A DNA stretch of 53,908 nt from positions 1-53,908 of the forward strand of contig CAIMZI010000013.1 of the NCBI GenBank assembly GCA_903845935.1, given 5' to 3'. A program made the position numbers and the translations under genes. Of the stretch, positions 36,305-45,701 are shown one piece after another. The DNA is from an uncultured beta proteobacterium (lineage in GTDB: Bacteria; Pseudomonadota; Gammaproteobacteria; Burkholderiales; Burkholderiaceae_C). Each line of letters begins with the position of its first letter. Position 1 is the first letter of the stretch. The notes beneath the pieces were generated by a model that saw only the letters and a program-made list of their open reading frames with translations, was not told the DNA's origin and searched no databases.

Positions 36305-37147
36305 TCAATGATCGGCTTCGGCAATGCGCATCAGCGATTGCCGGTCACGAATGACCAGGCCGCCAGGCTCTATGCCAATAATGTTTTCGCGCTCCATGCC
36401 CTTGAGCTCCTGGTTCACCCTTTGCCTAGATGCGCCCAGCAGTTGCGCCAGCTCCTCCTGCGCCAGGTGCAGCCCGATGCGCACCTCGCTGGCGTTGCTC
36501 AGCGAGGGTACGCCATAGCTGCGCACCAAGTGCAACAGCTGCTTGGCCAGGCGTGCCCGCAAGGGCAGGGTGTTGAGGTCCTCCACCAGGCCGTAGAGCT
36601 GGCGTATGCGCCGTGCATTCAGGCGCAGCAGTGCCTCGTAGAGTTCCACATGGTTGGCCAGAATCTTCTTGAAGTCGGCCCTGGCCACGCACAGAATGGT
36701 GCTTTCGCCGTGGGCATAGGCGTCATGGGTTCTGCGGTCACCGTCAAAGATCGAGACATCGCCAAACCAGATGCCAGGCTCCACATAGGTCAGGGTGATC
36801 TGCTTGCCGGAGATCGACGTGGAACTTACCCGGATCGCCCCCTTGGCACAGGCCATCCACTCCTCCGGTGGCTCGCCTCGGGCGGTGATCAGATCGCCAT
36901 CCTGGTGGCGCCTGACGTAGGCACAACGCAGGATGTCGTGGCGCAGCGAAGGCGAGAGCGAGCAAAACCAGCGCCCGGCGTTGATGGCCGCGCGCTCGTC
37001 GATGGTCAGAATGGGTTCGTCCATAGCCTTTTGGTTGTACTTTTCGAAAGCCGCATTGTCCGCGTCGCGTGGCGGCTTGGCACGGTGGCCTGTCGCCAGC
37101 GTGTCAGCAGGCGGATCGCGGGGCATGCTGTATGCCACAAGCGACAT
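36305..37147 (-). CDS. Crp/Fnr-family transcriptional regulator
   Basis: A protein of up to 280 residues. A cyclic-nucleotide-binding-like beta-barrel (about 60-175; GEPPEEWMACAKGAIRVS, GIWFGDVSIFDGDRRTHDAYA) is followed by a Crp-type helix-turn-helix (about 215-260; LAQEELAQLLGASRQRVNQELKGME). There is no N-terminal cysteine cluster for an Fe-S centre, so it is not FNR-like in sensing; the ligand is unknown. The start is uncertain: ATG at 37024 (MDEPILTIDERAA) begins the clearly conserved part, while 37147 adds 41 polar residues. It is divergent from the FimV-like gene and precedes the phosphotransferase gene by 15 bases. Confidence 0.9.
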   Translation of the reverse strand: MSLVAYSMPRDPPADTLATGHRAKPPRDADNAAFEKYNQKAMDEPILTIDERAAINAGRWFCSLSPSLRHDILRCAYVRRHQDGDLITARGEPPEEWMACAKGAIRVSSTSISGKQITLTYVEPGIWFGDVSIFDGDRRTHDAYAHGESTILCVARADFKKILANHVELYEALLRLNARRIRQLYGLVEDLNTLPLRARLAKQLLHLVRSYGVPSLSNASEVRIGLHLAQEELAQLLGASRQRVNQELKGMERENIIGIEPGGLVIRDRQSLMRIAEADH

Positions 37148-37244
37148 TCCTCTGGCTTGCAGCTCGGTACTTTTGCTTCAAGTATGGACTATATCGGCGA
37201 CCGCGCAGAATGCTCGCTTGCATGTGACAAAATGACTCCAAGAT

Positions 37245-39218
37245 ATGAAGCTCCACAGTACAACCCAATTCGCAGCGATATGCATGGTGTGGACGCTCGC
37301 TTATACGCCGGCATCGGCATTGACGCTGGGCCGCATGCATGGTGGCGTGTTGCTGGGCCATGAACTGGATCTCACGGTACAGGTGCAGTTTGTGCCCGAG
37401 GAAGATGTTTCTGCGGCGTGTTTTGTTGCCGATGTTGCTTATGGCGAAACTCCTGTGCCGCGCAGCCGCATTACGGTGTTATCCCAAGCGGGAACCCAGC
37501 CCCAAACCCAAGTGCTCCGTGTCCGCTCCAGCGCGCGCGTGGACGAGGCCGTGGTGAGCGTCAATCTCACGGCGGTGTGCGCGCCCAATGCGTCGCGTCG
37601 TTATGTGATGCTGTCAGACGTGCTCAGCGAATCGCTTAGTGGCGCAGCACAGCCTGCTGCAGCAGTGCACAGCGCGGCCGCTGTAGGCAAGGAGCTGTCG
37701 CAGCCGCCTATGGTGGCCATTGCCCAATCGGCAAGAACTTCGGTCGCAGTTGCCAAGCGGCCAGCACCCAAGGCGGTAAGCCCCAAGGCGAAAGTTCTCG
37801 CTGCACCCAAAGCCGTGACTGCTACCGAACATGATGGCGCAGTCAAGGCGCTGAAACAGGCCCAGGCGGCCGCGCTCGAAGACTTGCAGCGGCGCGTCGA
37901 TGCCATTTCAAAATGGCAGGACCAAAGCCACACGGCAGATGACTTGTTGAAAGTCGAAGCGCGTCAAAAGGCGCTGGAATCGGAGCTCAAGGCATTGCAT
38001 CTTTTGAGCGCCAAGAACCAGCAGAGCATTCAAACCTTGTCGGCCGCGCTGGACAAGGCGGAGTCGGGAAATTACCCTAGCTTTCTGATCTATGGGCTGG
38101 GCGCGCTGCTGGCTGGCTGTTTGGCGTCGCTGGCGTTTGTGTTGATCCGGTTGCGCCGCAGCGGGGGTGATGCCTTGCCCTGGTGGTCGGAGTTTGATAA
38201 GGTTGGACGTGGCGAAACGCAGCCCCTGCAGGAGGCTCCCTCCAGTAGAGTCGAAGCCCTCAGCCCGGGGCTTGCCAAGCCAGTTGCTTCAGCAGGCGCA
38301 ATGGTCGCCGCCGCGCCGGTGGCCAGGGCGGAGGAGGTCGAAGCGGTCAGCGAGTCATTCTGGCCGCAGGTCGCCCCTGTGCCGCCTGAGCCCGTTCGCG
38401 CGGCTGCGCCTGCGGCCGTCGCAGCGTCTGGACACGTGCCAACCGGCCATGCGAGCCTGCGGGCCATCAGCACCAAGGAAATGCTGGATGTGCGCCAGCA
38501 GGCAGAATTCTTCATGGCGCTGGGACAACACGACGATGCCGTCCAATTGTTGGAAACCAGCATCCAAAGCAGTGCTGAGGCCAATCCGCTGGTCTATCTG
38601 GACCTGTTGAAAATATTCCACACGCTGAGTCGACGTTCGGAATTTGAGCAGGTCCGTACCGAATTTAATCAGCAGTTCACCGGCCGCATACCCGAATATT
38701 CCAGCTTCCTGTTGGAAGGTAATGGGTTGGAAGCCTACGACGATATTTGCCAGCAAATTGTCGTCCTATGGCCGACCGAGTACACAGTGGATTTCATCGA
38801 GCAGTGTCTGGTCAGAACCGCTGAAGACGATCCTGAACAGGGTATAGACCTGCAGGCGTTCAAGGACTTGCTGCTGCTTTACGGCGTGCTCAAGCGCCTG
38901 GACCAGACTCCTGATTCCCAGATAGTGCCCTTTAGCGCATCACGCGCCGCGCCATCGCCGAGCGCTCCACAGCACACCTCGGTTGCGAGCGAGGCGCCGA
39001 CGGCTGCATCCTTCCCTGTGCTGACCGGTGCACCGGCGCCAAGCGAGAAGCCGGTAGCTGACCTGGACATCGACCTGGACCTGGACCTGGATTTGAACTT
39101 CGATCTCGATCTGGATCTGGGCGCCGAGCCGGATAAAAAAGTGCCAAGCGACAACCTGATTGACTTCGACATGTCGGGCTATAACTTGTCCAAGGCGCCC
39201 AGGGACGCTAAGAAATAA
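37245..39218 (+). CDS. FimV-like inner-membrane protein with TPR and acidic Asp-Leu repeats
   Basis: A 657-residue protein. It has a signal peptide (to about 25, ASALTLG), then a FimV-N-like beta domain (about 26-120). An Ala/Lys linker and a coiled coil (about 197-273) precede one membrane segment (279-302). The cytoplasmic part has a TPR-like helical region (about 410-525), then an Asp-Leu run (about 607-633) and the terminal DNLIDFDMSGYNL, which resembles the FimV C-terminus. No LysM motif is evident, unlike FimV/TspA. FimV proteins organise polar type IV pili and activate cyclase signalling. It is divergent from a Crp/Fnr gene and close to an HD-GYP gene; no pilus genes are in the window. 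Confidence 0.82.
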   Translation: MKLHSTTQFAAICMVWTLAYTPASALTLGRMHGGVLLGHELDLTVQVQFVPEEDVSAACFVADVAYGETPVPRSRITVLSQAGTQPQTQVLRVRSSARVDEAVVSVNLTAVCAPNASRRYVMLSDVLSESLSGAAQPAAAVHSAAAVGKELSQPPMVAIAQSARTSVAVAKRPAPKAVSPKAKVLAAPKAVTATEHDGAVKALKQAQAAALEDLQRRVDAISKWQDQSHTADDLLKVEARQKALESELKALHLLSAKNQQSIQTLSAALDKAESGNYPSFLIYGLGALLAGCLASLAFVLIRLRRSGGDALPWWSEFDKVGRGETQPLQEAPSSRVEALSPGLAKPVASAGAMVAAAPVARAEEVEAVSESFWPQVAPVPPEPVRAAAPAAVAASGHVPTGHASLRAISTKEMLDVRQQAEFFMALGQHDDAVQLLETSIQSSAEANPLVYLDLLKIFHTLSRRSEFEQVRTEFNQQFTGRIPEYSSFLLEGNGLEAYDDICQQIVVLWPTEYTVDFIEQCLVRTAEDDPEQGIDLQAFKDLLLLYGVLKRLDQTPDSQIVPFSASRAAPSPSAPQHTSVASEAPTAASFPVLTGAPAPSEKPVADLDIDLDLDLDLNFDLDLDLGAEPDKKVPSDNLIDFDMSGYNLSKAPRDAKK

Positions 39219-39225
39219 ACAACCG

Positions 39226-40233
39226 TCAGCGGCGCACCTGGAGTGCGCCCGGATTGACGATATTCGTTGGCGTGCCCTTGATGAAATTCACCACGTTGTC
39301 AAAAGCGGTGCCGAAATATTCCTCGTAATTGGATTGTTCGACGTAGCCGATGTGGGGTGTGCAAATGCAGTTTTCCAGACGCAAGAGCGCATGACCCTGA
39401 AGAATCGGCTCGGTTTCAAACACGTCCACTGCGGCCAGTCCGGGGCGTCCCCGGTTCAGTGCGCTTATCAAGGCATCTGGCTCGATCAACTCGGCGCGTG
39501 AGGTGTTCACCAGAATGGCAGTCTGCTTCATGAGCGCCAGATCGGCGGCTGTGACCAGATGCTGCGTGGCGATGTTCAGACGCAAATGCAGGGACAGTAC
39601 ATCGGAACACGAAAAAAACAGTTCCCGGCTTGGCGCTGCCAGGTAACCGTCACGAAGCGCGGCTTCACGTGAAGCTTCGCTACCCCACACCAAGACATGC
39701 ATGCCAAATGCCTTGCCGTAGCCCGCCACCAACTTGCCAATGCGCCCGTAACCCCAGATGCCCAGGGTCTTGCCGATCAGCGTGGTGCCCATTCCAAAAT
39801 TGGGCGGCATGGAGCCCGATTTGAGTCCCGACTGCTGCCACGCACCATGCTTCAGGTTGCCTATGTAATGGGGCAAGCGTCGCATGGCCGCCATGACGAG
39901 TGCCCAGGTCAACTCCGCCGGGGCGACGGGCGAGCCCACACCTTCCGACACCGCAACGCCACGCTCGGTGCAGGCCTGCAGATCGATATGGCTGCCGGCA
40001 CGCCCAGTTTGTGAGATCAGCTTGAGTTTGGGTAGTTTTTCTATCAACATGCGGCTGATATGCGTGCGCTCACGGATCAGCACCAGAACGTCGGCATCTT
40101 TCAGGCGAACCGAGAGTTGACCGAGTCCCTTCACGGTGTTGGTGTACACCTTGGCCTGGTAGGGCAGGAGCTTGCTGGCGCATTCCAACTTGCGCACGGC
40201 GTCTTGGTAGTCGTCCAAAATCACAATATTCAT
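39226..40233 (-). CDS. D-2-hydroxyacid dehydrogenase family protein
   Basis: A 335-residue NAD-dependent dehydrogenase of the phosphoglycerate-dehydrogenase superfamily. The NAD motif is GIWGYGRIGKLVAGYG, the catalytic arginine is in VNTSRAELI, and the catalytic histidine is in CTPHIGYVEQ. It lacks a C-terminal ACT domain, so it is not classical SerA and the substrate is unknown. The start at 40233 (MNIVILDDYQDA) is the family N-terminus; 11 further upstream codons are possible. It converges on the FimV-like gene, with seven bases between the stops. Confidence 0.9.
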   Translation of the reverse strand: MNIVILDDYQDAVRKLECASKLLPYQAKVYTNTVKGLGQLSVRLKDADVLVLIRERTHISRMLIEKLPKLKLISQTGRAGSHIDLQACTERGVAVSEGVGSPVAPAELTWALVMAAMRRLPHYIGNLKHGAWQQSGLKSGSMPPNFGMGTTLIGKTLGIWGYGRIGKLVAGYGKAFGMHVLVWGSEASREAALRDGYLAAPSRELFFSCSDVLSLHLRLNIATQHLVTAADLALMKQTAILVNTSRAELIEPDALISALNRGRPGLAAVDVFETEPILQGHALLRLENCICTPHIGYVEQSNYEEYFGTAFDNVVNFIKGTPTNIVNPGALQVRR

Positions 40234-40334
40234 AGCCCCAATTGTGCCTTGAGTAGAGACCGCCAAAACGGCCCACCGCTACAGACAGCCGCGCCAGGCG
40301 CAAACGCCAGTCGGAGGAACGTGCCGCTGCGATC

Positions 40335-40637
40335 TCAGTGCAGTGCCGCCTCGCGTTCAACCAGCCGGTCCAGCTCGGCGCAGACATCGGCCATGCGCCC
40401 GGAAATTACCAGGCGTCCGGTGCAGGACCGGGGTTGACCGGTTTCCACCACACGCAATACCCGCAAGGGCATGACCCGTGCGTTCACCGGTTTGCTGGCC
40501 AGCGCAATGCCTTCGTCGCCGCGATGGCCGACCCTACGCAGCGCAGACGCAGACTGCGTCATGGGAACAGGTGCGTCCCACATGAAGCGTTGAAGGCCCG
40601 ACAACAGTTTGTGTTGGAAGATCAGAGCGATGTTCAT
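40335..40637 (-). CDS. Small conserved protein directly downstream of lexA
   Basis: A 100-residue basic protein without signal peptide or membrane segment; I cannot assign a function. The N-terminal half (MNIALIFQHKLLSGLQRFMW) is followed by a compact C-terminal part (MPLRVLRVVETGQ, then RLVISGRMADVCAELDRLVEREA). The latter looks conserved across Burkholderiales as far as I can recall. It lies 44 bases after lexA on the same strand with no terminator visible between them, so it is likely transcribed with lexA and DNA-damage inducible. That is an inference from position. It could be an SOS accessory or division-related factor, but no SulA motif is seen. Confidence 0.7.
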   Translation of the reverse strand: MNIALIFQHKLLSGLQRFMWDAPVPMTQSASALRRVGHRGDEGIALASKPVNARVMPLRVLRVVETGQPRSCTGRLVISGRMADVCAELDRLVEREAALH

Positions 40638-40681
40638 AAGTGTTCTGCCTAATGGGTTTGCGAGTGTGTGGGTTTGCGGGT

Positions 40682-41356
40682 TTACATGAGCATGGTGTTG
40701 CGGATCAGGCCTACAGCCAGGCCTTCGATTTCAAACGGCTCGCCCGGTTCCACCACAATGGTCTGGTAGTCCGGGTTTTCAGGATGCAACTCGATCAGCA
40801 GCTTGTTTCTGCGAAAGCGCTTGACCGTCACCTCATCGCCCAAGCGCGCCACGATGATCTGGCCGTTTTTAGCCTCTTTGGTGGCCTGCACCGCCAGCAG
40901 GTCACCGTCCATGATGCCGGCGTCGCGCATGGACATGCCGCGCACCTTGAGCAGATAGTCGGGTTGGCGCTGGAACAGACTGTTTTCCACATAATAGGTT
41001 TTGTCCACATGCTCCTGAGCGAGAATCGGTGAGCCCGCTGCCACACGACCAATCAGCGGCAAGGCCAGTTGGGCCAAAACCTGCAAAGGCGAGGAATATT
41101 GCTTGATTCTGGATTCATTGATGGAACGCAGCGTTTCACTGCGCAGGCGGATGCCGCGCGATGTGCCGCTGACCAGTTCGATCACACCCTTGCGCGCCAG
41201 AGCCTGCAAATGTTCTTCGGCGGCGTTGGCAGACTTGAAGCCAAGTTCACTGGCAATTTCTGCCCGGGTCGGTGGCGCGCCGGTGCGCGCAATAGCGCTT
41301 TGGATCAGCTCCAGAATCTGTTGCTGCCTGGCAGTGAGTTTGGGACTTTCTAGCAT
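40682..41356 (-). CDS. lexA: LexA repressor
   Basis: A 224-residue SOS repressor and self-cleaving protease. The N-terminal winged helix (about 1-70) contains [12 protein letters not shown] and [11 protein letters not shown]. The cleavage site is Ala-Gly in [11 protein letters not shown]. The catalytic serine is in [16 protein letters not shown] and the lysine in DEVTVKRF. RecA filaments should trigger cleavage. Two consensus-type LexA boxes lie 48-82 bases upstream, giving autoregulation. It is divergent from the asparaginase gene. Confidence 0.97.
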   Translation of the reverse strand: MLESPKLTARQQQILELIQSAIARTGAPPTRAEIASELGFKSANAAEEHLQALARKGVIELVSGTSRGIRLRSETLRSINESRIKQYSSPLQVLAQLALPLIGRVAAGSPILAQEHVDKTYYVENSLFQRQPDYLLKVRGMSMRDAGIMDGDLLAVQATKEAKNGQIIVARLGDEVTVKRFRRNKLLIELHPENPDYQTIVVEPGEPFEIEGLAVGLIRNTMLM

Positions 41357-41403
41357 GCTGACTCCTTGGGCGTAAGGTGGTACTGGCTGTGGGTCTGTAC
41401 ATA

Positions 41404-41419
41404 CTGTTTTCCCATCCAG
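41404..41419 (-). promoter_or_regulatory. LexA (SOS) box 1
   Basis: CTG-N10-CAG with inner sequence TTTTCCCATC, lying 48 bases before the lexA ATG. It has the correct 16-base span, but its centre is less AT-alternating than the E. coli consensus. Confidence 0.75.
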
Positions 41420-41422
41420 TAG

Positions 41423-41438
41423 CTGTATTTTTAACCAG
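41423..41438 (-). promoter_or_regulatory. LexA (SOS) box 2
   Basis: CTG-N10-CAG with inner TATTTTTAAC. It begins 19 bases after box 1 begins, so the two lie on nearly the same DNA face. On the minus strand a -35-like TTGTCA (41450-41455) lies beyond it, so a dimer here would cover the lexA promoter. Confidence 0.85.
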
Positions 41439-41470
41439 TTTATTTATTTTGACAAGAGGCGCGCGACAAA

Positions 41471-42451
41471 ATGGCTGAAATAGTTGCTTTCCTGGGAATG
41501 GGGGGCACGATTGCCGGTACCGCCCAAAGCGCGGACGACAACGTGGGCTACACCGCAGCGCAGCTCGGCGTGCAAAACTTGCTGCAGTCGGTACCGGGGC
41601 TGACTCGCATTCTGGGCGCCAGGCAGGCTTTGGCCGAGCAGGTCTGCCAGATTGACAGCAAGGACCTGATGCATGCCGATTGGGCGGCGCTGCTGGGTCG
41701 GCTCAAGCACAATCTGGCGCGGCCCGATGTCAGGGCCGTGGTGATCACCCACGGCACCGATACCCTGGAGGAAACCGCCTATTTCCTGTCGCGCGCCCTG
41801 GCCCCGGAACTGTTGGCGCACAAGCCCGTGGTGCTGACCTGCGCCATGCGGCCCGCCAGTTCATTGAATCCGGACGGGCCCGGCAATCTGGCGGATGCTG
41901 CCACGCTGGCAGTCTGGCCCGGCGCGCGTGGCGTGCTGGTGGTGTGCGGCGGCAAGATCCACGGTGCGGCCCAGGTGCAAAAGGTCCATCCCTACCGCGT
42001 CGACGCCTTTGACTCGGGCGAGGCCGGACCGCTGGGACTGGTGGAGGAGGGACGGGTGCGTCTGCTGGCGGATTTTCCACGAGCAGACCATGGACAGGCT
42101 GCGGTGGATGTCGAAGCACTGCAGGCTAAGGGCTGGCCGCGCGTGGAAATCTTGCTGAGCCACGCCGGCGCGGGTGGCGGTCTGCTGCGCGCCCTGCTGC
42201 GTGAACCAGAGGGCGAAGCGCCGTTGCGTGGCATCGTCGTGGCCGGCACCGGTAATGGCACCATTCACAGGGAAATGGATGCAGGCTTGCTGCTGGCGCA
42301 GGCTCGTGGTGTGCGCGTGGTGCGGGTCAGCCGCTGTGCCTATGGTCAGGTGGTGGGTGATGCGCCCGAGGCGGTGGCTTTTAGTAAATATGCCCTGTCG
42401 GCGGTGAAGGCACGCATTGCCCTGATGTTGGACATCGCCAGCGAGGCCTAG
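41471..42451 (+). CDS. L-asparaginase family protein
   Basis: A 326-residue threonine-nucleophile amidohydrolase. The first catalytic threonine is in MGGTIAG (about residues 11-17), and the second Thr-Asp pair is in VITHGTDTLEETA. There is no signal peptide, so it is cytoplasmic and more like the type I enzyme, producing aspartate and ammonia from asparagine. A ribosome-binding site AAGAGG lies 11 bases before the ATG. The gene is divergent from lexA, and its start is only 33 bases past the nearer LexA box. A terminator follows. Confidence 0.92.
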   Translation: MAEIVAFLGMGGTIAGTAQSADDNVGYTAAQLGVQNLLQSVPGLTRILGARQALAEQVCQIDSKDLMHADWAALLGRLKHNLARPDVRAVVITHGTDTLEETAYFLSRALAPELLAHKPVVLTCAMRPASSLNPDGPGNLADAATLAVWPGARGVLVVCGGKIHGAAQVQKVHPYRVDAFDSGEAGPLGLVEEGRVRLLADFPRADHGQAAVDVEALQAKGWPRVEILLSHAGAGGGLLRALLREPEGEAPLRGIVVAGTGNGTIHREMDAGLLLAQARGVRVVRVSRCAYGQVVGDAPEAVAFSKYALSAVKARIALMLDIASEA

Positions 42452-42478
42452 GCCGATTGCACCTCGCCAAAGCAAAGT

Positions 42479-42502
42479 GCCGCTTCGAGCGGCCCTTTTT
42501 GC
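42479..42502 (+). terminator. Intrinsic terminator after the asparaginase gene
   Basis: GCCGCT-TCG-AGCGGC followed by CCTTTTTGC. It separates the gene from the convergent adk. Confidence 0.85.
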
Positions 42503-42515
42503 GCGTGCGAAAGGT

Positions 42516-43247
<732 letters not shown>

Positions 43248-44015
43248 TCAGTCGGCGTTTGCGAAGTGCCTGCGCACCCGCTCCAGATCTTCTGCAGTAT
43301 CGACCCCGGCCCCGGCTGCCGCGTCGTTGACGTGTACCGCGATCTGGTAGCCGTGCCAGAGCGCGCGCAGCTGTTCCAAGGCTTCGGTGATTTCCATCGG
43401 CGCCTGGGTCAGGCTGGGAAAGCGGCGCAAAAAGCCGACACGGTAGGAGTAGATGCCGATGTGGCGAAGCGGTGCCGGTTGCGCCAGCGCGTCAATGCCC
43501 GTGGCATAGCCGTCGCGCCACCAGGCGATGGGCGCACGGCTGAAATACAAGGCCAGTCCGGCAGCGTTCAAGACCACCTTGACCACATTCGGGTTCTTGA
43601 AATCCTCCACCGAAGCGATGGCGTGCGCCGCCGTTCCCATGCTGGCCATTGGCTGACTGAGCAAGAGCTCGGCCACCGCCCGTACCAGGTCCGGGTCAAT
43701 CAAGGGCTCGTCGCCCTGCACATTGACCACGATCTCGTCATCCCCCAGACCGAGCAGCTCGCAGGCCTCGGCCAGGCGGTCGCTACCGGAGGCATGGTCT
43801 TCGCGCGTCAGAATGGCTTCCACGCCATGGCGCTGGCAGGCCTGGATGATGCTGTCATGGTCGGCGGCCACCACAATGCGTGCGGGCAGCTGCAGGCCTG
43901 CTGCCACGCGCTGCGCCACGCGCACCACCATCGGTAGGCCGGCAATATCGGCCAGCGGCTTATTGGGCAGACGGGTGGATGCCAGCCGCGCCGGAATCAG
44001 AACGGTAAACGCCAT
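43248..44015 (-). CDS. kdsB: 3-deoxy-manno-octulosonate cytidylyltransferase
   Basis: A 255-residue enzyme activating Kdo to CMP-Kdo for the lipopolysaccharide inner core. The nucleotidyltransferase signature [18 protein letters not shown] is at 7-24, [11 protein letters not shown] is the metal and nucleotide site, and [12 protein letters not shown] near 190 is the Kdo pocket motif. It follows the Trm112-like gene by 12 bases and belongs with lpxK in lipid A-Kdo assembly. Confidence 0.96.
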   Translation of the reverse strand: MAFTVLIPARLASTRLPNKPLADIAGLPMVVRVAQRVAAGLQLPARIVVAADHDSIIQACQRHGVEAILTREDHASGSDRLAEACELLGLGDDEIVVNVQGDEPLIDPDLVRAVAELLLSQPMASMGTAAHAIASVEDFKNPNVVKVVLNAAGLALYFSRAPIAWWRDGYATGIDALAQPAPLRHIGIYSYRVGFLRRFPSLTQAPMEITEALEQLRALWHGYQIAVHVNDAAAGAGVDTAEDLERVRRHFANAD

Positions 44016-44027
44016 GGCTGCAGGCGC

Positions 44028-44210
44028 CTACAGGCCCAACTCGGCGTCACTCAGCGTGCGCGCCTCGTTCTCCAGCAGGATTGGAATGCCGTCGCGCACC
44101 GGGTAGGCCAGGCGCGCCGAGCGGGAGATCAGCTCCTGCTTTTCGCGGTCAAATTCAAGTCGACCCTTGGTGATGGGGCAGACGATCAGTTCAAGCAGTT
44201 TGGTGTCCAT
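44028..44210 (-). CDS. Trm112-like small protein (YcaR family)
   Basis: A 60-residue protein beginning [20 protein letters not shown] and ending in the conserved [19 protein letters not shown]. In E. coli YcaR the positions matching Thr14 and Ser28 are cysteines that could bind zinc; here only Cys11 remains, so zinc binding is doubtful. Its ATG lies inside the end of lpxK (20-base overlap), with kdsB 12 bases downstream. This position in lipid A/Kdo operons is widely conserved, but the function is unknown. Confidence 0.9.
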   Translation of the reverse strand: MDTKLLELIVCPITKGRLEFDREKQELISRSARLAYPVRDGIPILLENEARTLSDAELGL

Positions 44211-45258
44211 GGCTGGATGATAACTTTGTGGCAAGCAAGGGTTCCAGCAGGCGGTCCAAGGCGGCCAGAAAAGCCGGCTCCAGGGTCTGGACCAAGGGCA
44301 CTGCTAGTGCTTGGGAAAAGTGTTTCCAGAGTTTGACCGCGTCCTTTTCGGTACAAAGTACTTGGTAGCCCTGCAGTGCGGCGACGTCGAGTTGCGAAAA
44401 ATCGACATGGTCGGGCAGAGCCATGGTGCGCTCCAGCACCAGGCCAGCAGCGCGCAGGGAGGCGAAAAAAACCTCGGGCTGGGCAATGCCGGCCAGGGCC
44501 AGCAGGGGCGGCCTCAAGCGGTGCAGTGCATGGCGCGAGCCATCCGCCGCAATCGCGTGGCTGGCCAGCGTGCGTTTCGCCCTAAAGCCGTCAAAGGCAG
44601 GAGTGGCCCCGGTATGCAGAACCAGCAAGCGCTCATCGGTTTGTCCCACGCGGGCGAGGGGTTTGCGCGGCCAGGGCTCGCGCAAGGGGCCACTGGGCAG
44701 CAGCCAGCCGTTGCCCAGGCCGCGGTCATCAAACACGCAAACCTCCAGGTCGCGCCGCAGGGCGTAGTGCTGCAACCCGTCGTCGCAGAGGATGATGTCG
44801 GTTTGCGGGTGCGCGGCCAGCAGGGCGCTTGCGGCATCCCAACGGCGTGGTGCCACAAACACCGGCACAGCGGTGGCGCGGGCCATCAGCAGGGGCTCGT
44901 CGCCCACCTGTTCGGCGTCATCGCTTGGGAGCACCGCGCGCACATCTTGGCCGCTGCGCCCATGGCCTCTGGAGACCACGCCGACCTGTAATCCACGGGC
45001 CTTGAGGTGTTGGGCGAGGGCTATGGTGGTCGGGGTTTTTCCGGCCCCACCCACGATGGCATTGCCCACCACCAGCACCGCACAATCCACGCTCCGAGAT
45101 GGCAACACGCCCAGCCGGTATAGCAGGCGGCGCAAGCCCACCAGGCAGGCATAGAGCAGGCTGAGCGGCAGCAGCAGACTGGCAATCCAGCCGCGGCGCG
45201 TCCAACTGCGCGTCAGGGTGCTACCCAATAATTGATTTAAACCACCAGCTTTGGGCAT
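44191..45258 (-). CDS. lpxK: Tetraacyldisaccharide 4'-kinase
   Basis: A 355-residue membrane-associated kinase that phosphorylates the lipid A precursor at the 4' position. An N-terminal hydrophobic segment (about 24-40, [14 protein letters not shown]) precedes the unusual P-loop [15 protein letters not shown] and the following VVSRGHGR. The catalytic region [12 protein letters not shown] is intact. The start at 45258 follows the exbD stop by four bases; an upstream in-frame ATG would overlap exbD by 38 bases. Confidence 0.95.
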   Translation of the reverse strand: MPKAGGLNQLLGSTLTRSWTRRGWIASLLLPLSLLYACLVGLRRLLYRLGVLPSRSVDCAVLVVGNAIVGGAGKTPTTIALAQHLKARGLQVGVVSRGHGRSGQDVRAVLPSDDAEQVGDEPLLMARATAVPVFVAPRRWDAASALLAAHPQTDIILCDDGLQHYALRRDLEVCVFDDRGLGNGWLLPSGPLREPWPRKPLARVGQTDERLLVLHTGATPAFDGFRAKRTLASHAIAADGSRHALHRLRPPLLALAGIAQPEVFFASLRAAGLVLERTMALPDHVDFSQLDVAALQGYQVLCTEKDAVKLWKHFSQALAVPLVQTLEPAFLAALDRLLEPLLATKLSSSHGHQTA

Positions 45259-45262
45259 GGCC

Positions 45263-45691
45263 TCAGTGGGGCTCGGCCTGGGACGAGGATTGCGTGGCAA
45301 AGCTGATGCGGTTCAGTCCGGCACTGCGCGCCGCCTCCATCACGGTCACCACCGCCTGGTGCCTGGCATTGGCATCGGCGCTGATCACCACCACGGTTTC
45401 CTTGTCGCCCTTTGCCACCTCGGCCAGTGCCGCAGTCACGGCCTCCAGGCTGCGTTCGCTCAGCAGCTGGTGATTCACGCTGTAATTGCCCTCAGCACCA
45501 ATGGCGACTATCAGCTCCTTGGGGTCGTTGCGCTGCGCATCGGTATCTGCTACCGGCAGTGTGACCTGCAGCTCGGTGAACTTGCTGTAGGTGGTGGACA
45601 GCATTAGAAAGATCAACACCACCAGCAGCACGTCGATGAACGGAATCAGGTTGATCTCTGGCTCGTCTCGGGTCTTGTGTCGGAACTGCAT
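45263..45691 (-). CDS. exbD: ExbD/TolR-type biopolymer transport protein
   Basis: A 142-residue protein with one N-terminal membrane segment (about 15-35, [18 protein letters not shown]) containing the proton-relay aspartate, and a periplasmic domain. With the ExbB-like protein it forms a proton-driven stator. Whether it energises TonB, Tol or another partner cannot be told, because no tonB, tolA or tolB gene is nearby. Its place ahead of lpxK is usual in betaproteobacteria. Confidence 0.92.
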   Translation of the reverse strand: MQFRHKTRDEPEINLIPFIDVLLVVLIFLMLSTTYSKFTELQVTLPVADTDAQRNDPKELIVAIGAEGNYSVNHQLLSERSLEAVTAALAEVAKGDKETVVVISADANARHQAVVTVMEAARSAGLNRISFATQSSSQAEPH

Positions 45692-45701
45692 AGGGCTGTG
45701 A

